Below are positions 1 through 10,100 of a stretch of 64,000 nucleotides of DNA, in pieces (positions within the stretch are counted from its first letter, which is position 1; each line of letters opens with the position of its first letter). A program made the position numbers and the translations under genes. The notes beneath the pieces were generated by a model. The model was given only the letters and a program-made list of their open reading frames with translations. It searched no databases and had not been told where the DNA came from. Source of the stretch: Edaphochlamys debaryana (lineage: Eukaryota; Chlorophyta; Chlorophyceae; Chlamydomonadales); assembly GCA_016858145.1 (NCBI GenBank), contig JAEHOE010000035.1, forward strand, positions 434,001 through 498,000, read 5' to 3'.

Positions 1-3000
1 ACCGCTCTGCACGCCTCATACAACCGACTCACGGCGCTGCCCTCGGAGCTGGGCGCAGCCACGTGCCTCACCGGCATCTACGTCAGCCACAACCGCCTAA
101 CCGCTATCCCGCCCGACATCGGTGAGGGGCCGAAGTCTGGGACAAGCACCTGGGTTGCCCCAGCAAAGAGCGAGGAGACAATGTGGGCAGGGCAATCGGC
201 TGTTCCACCTGTCTTGTACCCTCTCCGCAAGCATCGCAAGCGAACGAGCGGCTGGGTGGTCAAACCTCTCCCCATACCCCATGCTCTGTACTCTCTACAC
301 ACCCACCACACAAGCCCTTGGTGTGCCCCGACTCTGGCCCTAACGGAGCGTGCGGTCGGGTCAAAACCTGTGACATCTCTCTCGCCCTGCCCTTCCCACC
401 CACCACCCCACCCATCCCACCCCACCCCACCCACCACACCATCCACCACCCCACCGACTCCACCACCCACCACACCACCCCTTCCCCTACAGGCCAGCTC
501 CGCCACCGCCTGTCTGAGCTGCAGCTGCACAACAACCACCTCTCCGTACTGCCGAGGGAGCTGGGGCTGCTGGCATCACTCACGCGCCTCACCACCTCCG
601 CCAACCCGCTCGTGCACCCACCGCCCCACGTGGCGCGCCGGGGCGTGGCGGCGGTGCGGGAGTTCCTTCTGGGGGGCTGGACGGGCGCGGCGTCCGCGCC
701 CACGCCCGCACAAAGTGCACCGGAGGGGGCTTCTTCGGAGAACGGGGCGTGGGATGAAGACGAGGGCGAGGAGGAGGAAGGAGAGGAGGAGGTAGGCACG
801 GTTACTACGGGTGGGGGGCTTTGCTGGACTAGGGCCAGCGAGGTTTCACCGCCCATTGCCACCCTGCAGGGGACGGCAGACGGAAGCCCGGGCCCTAGTG
901 CCGTGGAGGAGGCAGCTGACGGGGCCCCATCCGCAGACCGCACCGGGACCGGGAAGAAGCGGCGGCCCAGGCCGCGGGTGCCTGCGGCAGCGCCCGGGCC
1001 GCCTGCGCCCCCGCCCGTGCTGGGGCTGGCCTGCCGGGCCTGCGTGGACAAGGACGACCGAATCGAGGAGCAGAGTGAGTGCTGGTGGGGGGCAGCTGTG
1101 GGGACTGTGCGCTTGGGATAGCGGTAGGGTGGCCTGTGGAAGTTGGCGGGGCCCTCGGGGACGGAGCTAGCGGAGCCTACCGCGCCCGCTCCTGGGCCTC
1201 ATGCGCTGGTGCCTTTGCCGGTGCGGGGCGGGGAGCAGCGGGAAGTGTGGGCGCCTCTACCCGTCTCCTTCTACCTCAACTGCCTGCGCCTTGCTTCCCC
1301 GCTCTCCCCCCTCCGCAGCCCAGCTCCTGAGGGAGGCCCGGGACCGCCTCACCCGCGCAGAGGCCTCCCTGGACCGAGCCAGGTGGGAGGGGGGCGTGCT
1401 GGAGGGCTGCGCCCAGACGAGCCATGGACCTCGAGCGCCTCCCCTTGCCCGCACCTCCTCACCACCCCCTCGTTTCCCCTCCCCATCCTGTCCTTCTTCA
1501 CTACTTCCGCCCGTCAAATCCATGCCGCCTTTCCACCACCGCCACCGCCACCCCCCCAGGGAGGGCCTCCGGCGCCAGGCGGCCGACCTAGCCGACCAGG
1601 CCACCCGGCGCGTGGGGCTGGAGGGGGAGCTGGCCTTCCTGCGCCGGCAGCTGGAGGCGGCGGCGCTGCTGCCGGGCTACCGAGGGCCACGCGCGGAGGA
1701 CATTGCGGGAGGGGTTGGGGCGGGAGGAGGCCGAGCGGGTGGTGGAGGCGGAGGGGGAGGGGGAGGAGGAAGGCCAGGGCCGGGCGGGATGCAGGGCGAG
1801 GTGGATGCGGCGCTGAGGGCGGAGATGGCGGCGGTGCGTCGCGGCGCGGAGGCGGCGGAGGCGGCGGCGGCGGAGTCGCGGAGGGAGGCGGCGCTGCTGC
1901 GGCGGGCGCTGGCGGACCGAGAGGCGGAGGTGGGGCGGGTGGGGTAGGCGGTAGGGTTTAGGGGGATCCGAGGATCTGCAGCGGAGGCGCTGCTTACCCC
2001 ATCCCCCCCGCGATCGCACGCACTCCCTTTCAAACACTGCCTCCCGCCCCGACCCCCCCCCCGCGCGCAGGCCGCCATGCTCCGGGAGCGGTCCGCCGAG
2101 GTGGAGGAGGGCGCGGCCCGGGAGCGCGAGCGCTGCGCCGCCGCTACCGCCGCCGCCACGGCCGCGGAGGCGCGGGCGGCGGCGCTGGAGCCCCTGATCC
2201 CTGCGCTGGAGGCGGCGCGGCGGGACCTGCAGGTGCGGGGTGGTGGTGGGGTTGGTGGTTGGAATGGGCGGACGATGCGGTTGGTGCGGAAGGGGCGAGG
2301 ACGGAGCGCCCGAATGTGAGGCCCGTTGGGGGCCGAGGGCTCAAGCTGTGGGCGGAATCAGGTCCCTGGGATTGCTGAAGGGGCCGCTTCCACCCATAGC
2401 CCCTCTCACCGCGCGTCCCTGCCTCCCACTTCCCCCCGCAGGCGGCCAAGGCTGACGCGGACAGGGCGTGGAAGGCCACCCACACAGCCCGGGAGGGACA
2501 CCAGGTGGGCGAGCAGGCGGCGGGGTTAGGCACGAGCGCCCAAGTCGGTGTCAGTACGTCTTACCATAAGTGCAGGCGCGACAGCGCGACCGCGCGAGCA
2601 GATATCAGTGCAGTGCACATTCTCGACGCTGGTCAAGGCTTGCCGTGGCGTGCGCGCTTCTTGGAGCGTTCAGACCAGCAAGCGAGACCGCGTGCGCGCT
2701 TGTCCAACGTGCCCCCCCGTCCCGTGCCCTGGGACCCGTGCAGGTGTCGGAGGCGGCTGCTGACATGGCGGTGGGGCGGCTGGCGGCGGCGGAGGCGACG
2801 GCGGCGCGGCTGACGGAGCAGGTGCTGGCGGAGCGGCGGGCGGGGGCCGCCGCCGTGGCTGCCGTCGAGTCAAGGTGCGCCCCCAGACTCCCCACGGGCG
2901 GGGAGTGATGGTCGTTACTGCAGGGGGGGGGTAGGTCCTCCTCAGACATACATCATGCCTCGTCTGTACAGAGCTTGCCGAGAGGATCCCAAATCCGCTT

Positions 3001-4077
3001 TCAGAAACAAAAATGAAGGTTTTATTGCAAAGTTATGGGGGCCCAAAGTTCTCGGTCGGTCGTCGGTCGGGGGGGGTGGGGGGACTTTGGGAGGCTGTGT
3101 GGCGGGACTTTGTCACCGCGGCGTAGAGCACCGCCCAGCATCATCCTGCACGCCCTGAGCATGCAGCATGGCAAGAACTTATGCTGGCAAGTCACTGGTA
3201 CCCTTCCAGCGGTGTTAGGGAGTCGGGACCGGTGGGACATGTCGGCATGCCGGGCCTCGGGCACACACGCGGCCACCCAAAGGCGTCTCCCAGGTGCTCC
3301 CGGAAGCCCGCCTTCCACTCCCGCGCCTCAGATCGCACAGTACTAGCAAACTAAAGCCCTTATATCGCCCCTCGGTGCCGAGCCGTTGGTCAATTGACGG
3401 GTCGGGGTCCGTGGCATGGTTGATGGTACCCGACCAACGTGGGCCACCGGGAGTGCTGTGCGCGCCCATGGATAGAGCACACGATCAGCAGTCCAGCGAA
3501 ACGCGAAAGGCATGAAATGGAGTACGTACAGGCCATGTACGACAGTGTCGTACACTGTACAGGTCGGTCGGTCGTCGGTCCCGGGGGGTCGGGGGACTTT
3601 GGGGCATGATATCGGGCAACTTTGTTTGTACCCCCCCCCCCCCTGATTACTGACTGACGCCCCCGTTCAGTACCGTACGGTGGAGACGGGACCCGGCCGG
3701 CGGGGCCCACATCCTCGCTGTGACCTTCCCAAGAACTTGGCGTATCTTCTCCCGCCTTCATCTCCTTCCCTGGCCCTGGCCTCCCTGGCCCCTGTAGGGA
3801 ACGGGCGCTCCAGGCCGAGGTGGCGCGGCTGAGGGCCGACCTTGCGGCGCTGGCCTCAGAGCGGGAGCTGCTGCAGGGCTTGGCGCTGCAGGGGGGAGGG
3901 GGAGGGGGAGGGAGAGGGGGGGGAGGGGGAGCCGGAGGGGGGAGAGGGGCGGAAGGAGGAGGTCTGGGGCGGGGGAGAGGCGGGGTGCCGAATGGGGTGG
4001 GCGGGGGGCAGCAGGCGGGGACGGGGGCCGCGCCGGGGCCCAAGAGCGTGGGCTGGGCGCAGCCGCAGCAGGTCTAG
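1..4077 (+). CDS. Leucine-rich-repeat plus coiled-coil protein, 5' partial
   Basis: The 5' end lies outside the window. Nine exons join in phase: 1-121, 493-791, 870-1074, 1319-1382, 1560-1929, 2071-2232, 2442-2504, 2744-2874 and 3798-4077, giving 564 residues. The first two exons encode leucine-rich repeats of the LxxLxxxxNxLxxLP type (for example LTALPSELG and LSVLPRELG). An acidic Glu-rich stretch, a Lys/Arg/Pro-rich linker and a short Cys-containing segment (LACRACVDKDDRIEEQ) follow. From exon 4 onward the protein is Ala/Arg/Glu-rich, predicted coiled coil, interrupted by Gly runs in exon 5. The last exon ends in a Gly-rich tail encoded by a purine-rich G tract (about 3890-3970). LRR proteins of this sort are usually scaffolds; no catalytic domain is visible and the function is unknown. 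Exon borders are convincing; the precise family is not. Confidence 0.75.
3053..3628. repeat. Two imperfect direct copies inside the last intron of the LRR gene
   Basis: The 923-bp intron (2875-3797) holds two similar blocks, at about 3053-3116 and 3562-3628. Each starts GGTCGGTCGTCGGTC, runs through a G tract into GACTTTGGG, and has a second ACTTTGT box a few tens of bases on. The copies lie about 510 bp apart. They may be ends or an internal duplication of a small degenerate insertion; nothing in them looks coding. Confidence 0.6.
3526..3560. repeat. Near-perfect intronic hairpin
   Basis: GTACAG (3526-3531) pairs with CTGTAC (3555-3560), and GTACGACA (3537-3544) pairs with TGTCGTAC (3546-3553) around a single G. 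The result is a 14-bp stem in two parts with small bulges. It sits between the two direct-repeat blocks of the same intron. Confidence 0.7.
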
Positions 4078-4416
4078 GCCTTGAGGGGGCAGCAGGTTGG
4101 AGCGAGCGAGCTGATGACAGCTTGGGGCGGTAAGGGCGGTCAGCTTCGCAGCCGCGACCTGGCTGCGACCTTCCAGGGCCCGAAGCGCCTTGGGCCTGCG
4201 CTGGGCCTCACCCTCAACTGCGCGCCAACAGCTCGACACGCTGTACCCTCATGCTGTGGCATCAACTGTATGCAGTAAGAATGCAAGAAACACTAAAGCG
4301 AACGAGCTGCACTTCACGACTTCGTCAACGAGCTGTCTCCAATGTCTGCTGTCATTCGCCTTTAGAACACTAGCCGACCTCAGCAGGTGACCAGGTCCGA
4401 CTGTCACTTACGTGAG

Positions 4417-6512
4417 ATGGACTTGGCCAAGCGCCAACAGCTCTGCGAAAGCGATGCCAGTTCCAGCCCAACTTGGCTACCCGAGATAGCGCAGTGCGTG
4501 GCCAGCTTCCTGCCGCCCAACTTCATAGCAACAACCATTCGTGTCCTAGATCGGGCGACGGCATTGCAGTTCCGCGATGCTTGCACTGTGCAGCTCTCGC
4601 AGCCGGTGCCTCGCTGGGCCCTCGCGGAGCGCTGGCTAACTCCTGGGGCATGCAAAAGCCTTACGCTGGAGCAGCGGCGGCGACTAATTGCTCTCGTCGC
4701 TTCCAGCGGCGATGTGGACAATCTCCAGGTGGCCATCCAGGCCGCAGGCTGCACGCCCGATGCCGAGGCCCTCGAGATCGCCGCCCTCGCGGGTGCCCTG
4801 GAGAGCTGCCAGCTCATCGCTGGCATGCTTGAGCTCGATGCGCGGCGGTTGGGCACTTCTCTGTCCTACGCCGCCAAGGGGGCCCACCGGGCCGTCTGCC
4901 AGTGGTGCCTCGCCAACGGGGCCAAGCGGAGCTGGCGCGCCGTCGCCGCGGCCTACCGCGGCGGCCACCCGGAGCTGGCGGAGCTATTGCAGCCCGCCGG
5001 GAAGCCCAACACGCACGACGTGGCCCCGCTGCTTGAAGGGGCGGCGGAGGGCTGCAGCCTCGCTGTCCTCCAGACCGTGTGGGGGACGGTGGGCGAGCAG
5101 CTGACTGCGGCGGAGGACGACGAGACCCGCTCCAAGCCCCTGACCGCCGCCGTCGGCAGCCCCACGCCCGACTGGGAGGCCAAGGCCGAGTTCCTGCTCG
5201 CCCAGGGCCTGCCCTTCTACCACACCTCTGCCAACGCCGCCGTGTGCCTGCCGCCCGACACGGCCCTGCAGCGCCTCGAGTGGCTCAAGGCCCGGGGCTG
5301 CGCACCCGCATCGCTCAGCTGTGACGTGGCGGTCTGGACCGCAAGCCCCGCTGTGGTCAGCTGGCTGCTGGACGGCGAAGCCTTTGCATACGACCTGTGG
5401 GCGCAGTACCACCACGGCGACGTGCCCCCCCTCGATGTGGCCCAACTCGTGATCAAGTAAGCCCGCCCCCGCGGCCCGCGCCCCCAGTAGCTCAGACGAC
5501 CTTGGGCCGGGATGATATAATAAGAATGCAGGCGGTGGCCTGCTGAGCTTGTGCGTGCGTGAACCTTGCTCCTTGAACCTTGGTGATGACCCGGGCTTGC
5601 GCATCTCCTTGAACGTTACTCCTCGCAGAGCCGAGATGGTGGAGCCGGCGCAGATGACGGGAGTGGCTCTCAAGGCCGGCGCCAAGGGGCTGCCGCTCCT
5701 GCGCTGGCTGGTGGACACGTACGGCGAGGAGGCGCTTGATGTGGGCCTTGAGTCCCTGGATGAGGTCTCCGAGTGGGGCTTCGGGACGGCGGCGGAGGAG
5801 GGCTGTGCGGGAGCCATGGAGGTGTTTAGACGGCACGGCCTGGAGTTCAAGGACTGGCAATGGGAGAAAGCGGCGGCGTCCGGCAGCGAGGAAGCCCTGG
5901 AGTTTCTGGCGCGGATAGAGTGCCCGCGGCCGGTGCGTCTCCGGCAGCAGCGTCACTCTATCTTTTCGGTTATCATCACAGCACAGGTTTCTGCTGGCTT
6001 TCCTGCGTGCTGTCATACCCGAGCGCCACGTGTGTGCCATACCGGTGCCTATGCAGCTGACCGCCCTTCCTGTTACCCTTTGCTCTCCATGCATACAGGC
6101 GTACGGGTGGGCCTTCAACTTCGCGGCCCTCCACGGCGACGCACGCACACTGAGGGTGCTGCGGCGGCTGGGCGTGCCGTGGGGGGCGCCCTCTTGTGCG
6201 GCACACATCGGAGCGGACGGCACCTTTGCGAGGGCGTATCGCTCTGGGGTGGACATGGACACTCTGCGCTGGATGGTGGCGGAGGGCTGCCCCGTGGACT
6301 GGGCGGCGGTGGGCAAGGCTGACTCGGAAAGGGGCAGCCCGGTGGCGCGGCGGCGGCCGGAAGAGGCGGCCGAGCTGCAGGCGTGGCTGGCAGAGCAGCG
6401 GGGGGCGTATGTAGGCGGTGCAGGGGAGGCAGGGGATGCAGGGGAGGGACGCACGCCAGCGAGGGGACTGGGGCGGGGCCTGTGCGCTTGGCCCCAGCGT
6501 TCAGCGCTGTGA
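4417..6512 (+). CDS. F-box-like/ankyrin-repeat protein, paralog 1
   Basis: Three exons join in phase: 4417-5456, 5629-5932 and 6099-6512, giving 585 residues. I start at the ATG at 4417 (MDLAKRQQ), because the open frame upstream begins only with GTG. Residues about 20-50 (LPEIAQCVASFLPPN and following) resemble an F-box. After this come degenerate ankyrin-type repeats of the form A-x-x-G-x-x-x-x-A-x-W-L, for example SGDVDNLQVAIQAAG, GAHRAVCQWCLANGA and GDARTLRVLRRLG. F-box/ankyrin proteins usually act as substrate adaptors for SCF ubiquitin ligases, but that role is inferred. Two further paralogs on the same strand (23275-25597 and 32578-34387) keep the last intron at the equivalent CP(R/M)P-V position. 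The tail after residue about 555 is Gly/Ala-rich and not conserved. Confidence 0.85.
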
Positions 6513-6531
6513 CCCCAGGGGGGTCCTTCAT

Positions 6532-6536
6532 TGTAA
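6532..6536 (+). terminator. Candidate TGTAA poly(A) signal of ankyrin paralog 1
   Basis: TGTAA lies 20 bases after the stop codon at 6512. TGTAA is the established poly(A) signal of chlorophytes such as Chlamydomonas. The distance is short but usable. Confidence 0.45.
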
Positions 6537-7147
6537 ACACCGAGGACTGTGCAAGGAGACTGGGGCGGGTATGGGGCAGCACTGGGCTTTGTATAAACAG
6601 ACCGAGGGGTCAGCACACGGGCCATAGGATTGTACAATGTGACTGAGCGCTGCGAGCTGGCCAGGATACGCACGGTTCGTGCATGTTTGTGGCACGTTGA
6701 ATGGCCTGGGAACGCCGAGGTTGTGTGGCGAGGAGGCAGTGGGCGACCGCGGCATGCACCTGAACACCGCTTACGTGTAGAACGGCAGTAGTACGGCAGA
6801 GCCCTGCACGCACGGGGCCCCACAGGCGCCCCATAACAGCCCCTGCAGGGACAGCCGCACTTCTTCGCCTGTCAGCGCTGTGGCTACGGCACAGCCCGCT
6901 CGCTCACGTCCCCCTGGACCTCGTGTCATGTCACTGCGTGACCTCGAGACGTAGCATCTCAGCTCGCACCGCCGCCCACCGTCGCCACCCCAACCCTGCT
7001 CCCACCCCCATGATCTCGTGCCCCCATTCGTAGCGGCACGGTCATAGCCAGCCCCAGGTCCGCCCCATAGCCTGCCACAGGTCCGTTTCTTGAAACTTCC
7101 TCAAGCCCAACCGCCCACTGCCACGCACCACCATCCCAACCGTCACC
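6537..7147. other. Convergent intergenic region
   Basis: The region lies between two convergent genes (ankyrin paralog 1 on +, decarboxylase on -). Open frames here are short, lack coding character and show no family motif. It should hold both 3' UTRs. No TTACA (minus-strand TGTAA) was found close to the decarboxylase stop. Confidence 0.5.
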
Positions 7148-10100
7148 CTACTGCGCAGCCCCGCCCGCCTTGCCAGCCCCCACGGCCTGTCCTCCCCCCG
7201 CCCCCGGCCCCTCCACCCCCGCCCCCGCCTCCCCCAGCACGCGGTCCGCCGCCTCCCGCACCGCCGCCCACGCGGCCGCCACGTGCTCCAGCTGCGTGCC
7301 CGCCGCCCCCACCGCCAGGCGCAGCGTGTGCCTGCCCCCCAGCTCCGTGTGGATGAGGAAGCGGGCGCCCGAGGCGTTGAGCTCCGCCAGCAGCGCCTCG
7401 GACTGCTGCCGGGAGGCGCCGCGGAGCCTGGGGGTGTTGGAGGGGAGAGTGGGGTGTGGGGCGGGGGCGGTTGGGGGGCAGGGAATGGCGCGGGAAAGGG
7501 AGGGACTGGACGGCGACGCGCGGTCGCTCGCCAAGAACCTGGGAGGAGGGGGGAGCGCAGCGGACTGCTCAGCGCCGCCTGCGAACCCGGCCGCACGCGC
7601 CACCGCCAGGCCACCCCCCGTCGGCCACCCCCCAGGTCAACGTCACCGCCCCCGGCTGCACCCCCTCATCCCCGCACACAGGCACACCTGAACACACCAG
7701 CGAGCTTTGCTGATTGCTATCGCAATCCACCGTTCTCATTACCCTCGCGTACTACTGCACCACCGGCTGCACGCCCTCCCCCACAACCACACGCACCTGA
7801 AGCACACCAGCCCGAAGCGCTGCGGTGCCGCCAGCTCGAACCGTGGGTCAGCCGCCAGCGCCGCCGCGAAGGCCCCCGCGAGGGCCGTGTGGTGGCGCAG
7901 GAAGGAGCGCAGGCCCTCGGCGCCGTACCTTGGGGGGAAGGGGGGGCGGGGAAAGGGGCACGAGAGGGCGGGGTTGAAGGCATTAGCCGCCTGGGCGTCA
8001 GAGCGTCGCAATGCTGAGTACCACAGGCGTAAGCAGCTTCCGTGCCTTTCGTCCAAGATCCTTGTGGGGGAGTGAGGGTCCCTTCCCCCGCCCCGCTCCT
8101 TACATGCGCAGCACGAAGTACAGCTTGAGGGACCTGGGGGAAGGGCACAGGTGGCAGGTGATAGGGGATAGGCATAGCCATGCAAAGGGCAAGAGACGAT
8201 AGACAAGAAACGGTCTGAAGGGATCCTGGAACCCGGAGTCCCTGGATGCGCGAGCAAAGCACGGCACTCTGAGGCGTAGGTCCCCAAAGCCCGTGTCCGT
8301 GCCATGCCCCCCGCCCCGCCCAACTCCCCCACCTGAACCTCCGCCCCAGGGGGATCTGCCAGTCCTTGTAGTCGAGTGCGTTGCCCACGCCCTGCGCAGC
8401 GGGAGGAGGGCGACAAGGACGGCAGATCGGCGGCATGGACCTCCTCCGAAATTTAAGGCGCCGACAGGTGCTTTGATGTGATTCAAGAGCCGGCGTTAAG
8501 TTAGAGTTGAGTTAGAGTCCGCGAGTTCCAGCGGAGACCCATTCTCCGTTGCCCTCCACCCGGGAACCCCCCCCCCCCCCTCCCCCAAAGCCCCACCTGG
8601 AGGAAGACCGGTGTGAGGCTGAGCGCCTGGGGGGCCAGAGCACGAGTTGCGGGTGTGCAGGCATGGAATCAGGGCTGACGGAGTAAGGGGCCGTCTCTGG
8701 ACCCTGTTCAGCCCTCCCGCTGCACCCCTCCCCTCCCTATCCCAAACCTAACCAAAGCCTCTCTCCCCAGACTCAGCCGCGGTCTTGAGACCCGCCCTCC
8801 ACTGCACCCGATCCCCTACCCCGCCCCAACACCCCACCCCTCACCTCCTTGAGCGGCCCCGAGTCCGCCACCCACATGCAGCAGCAGTCGAAGTTGGTCA
8901 GCAGCCACTTGTGGGGGTTGAAGGCGTAGGACTGGGGGATAGGGGGGTAGTTCGGTGCGGGGCGAGGTTTTCGAGTAGGCGACGCGGGGCGAGGGTTTTG
9001 TGAAGGCAAGGGTTGACAACGTCGACGCATCCACCAAGGCGATGTGTGTGTGTTCAGGGCTGCTCGTGTAAAGGCCAAGAAAAGCGTAGGCGCGGTGATT
9101 AGCATTCACTCAACCGCATCCCATCACGTTGCCTGCCTATCCGTGAGGGTCTAGCGCGAACATGGTGCAGCCCGTGCAACCCCGCCGCCCCTGCCTGAGA
9201 ACGTGCCAGCCCCAACGGACCCTCAGCCACCTGCACCGCTTCCAGGCCCAACCTAGGGTAGGCCCCTCCATGCAGTCCCCCTCCGGGTGCCCCTCTCCCC
9301 GTGACGGGACCGGTACGGCGTGCACGTGCTACCGTACCCGCTGCCCCCCCTCTCTCCCCCCCAGCCCCCCCACCTGCACCGCCTCCAGCCCCCCGAAGTG
9401 CTCCCGCGCCTCGGGCAGCAGCGCCGCGGAGCCCGCGTAGGCCGCGTCCACGTGCGTCCACACGCCGTACCTGTACGGAGGGAGGGCGTGGACGAGCGAG
9501 GCGAGGCGTGGGGTGGACGAAAGGGTATTAAGGCGCGCACGGGGAAAGCCTGCGCTGACTGCGACTTCGGGGCAAATTGCAATGGCTCGCCGAAACTGGG
9601 CTTTGATGTGGTCTGCGTTTCCTTGCACGACCCGGCTGGTGCGCCTACGAGCCTGGCCCAGCTAGCAGCTGGGCCCAGGCGCCGCTCCCCAGGCGCAGGC
9701 CCCTGCAGGCGCCGCCCCACGCCCCCCCCCAGGGGACTCACTCGTTCGCCACCGCCGCGAGCCCCCCCACGGGATCCACTGGGGGGGGAGGGAGGGGGTG
9801 GACCGGGGCAGAGGCCGGAACGGTGGGTCGGCGGTTGGTTGGTCGTGGCGGTCCGGCGGTCCCTCCCCACTATTGTCAGGCCCGCCCGCCCGCCCGCCCG
9901 CCCGCCCGCCCGCCCGCCCGCCCGCCCGCCCGCCCGCCCGCCCGCCCGCCCGCCCGCCCGCACGCACCCGCGCATGACGACGTGGTTCCAATGGAGACCT
10001 GACACGAGTGGGTACCGGGGTCGGAGTGTTCAAACGGGCGGAGGTGCAGGCAGGAGCGGAGGCACTCCCGACCTTGCTACCCAGCACACCTGCAGGAAGC

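Noticed and set aside
260..1051. Long minus-strand open frame opposite the LRR gene
   Set aside because: Antisense shadow in GC-rich coding DNA; no motif, while the plus strand gives phased LRR exons.
4387..4416. Upstream extension of ankyrin paralog 1
   Set aside because: The frame begins with GTG; the first ATG is at 4417.
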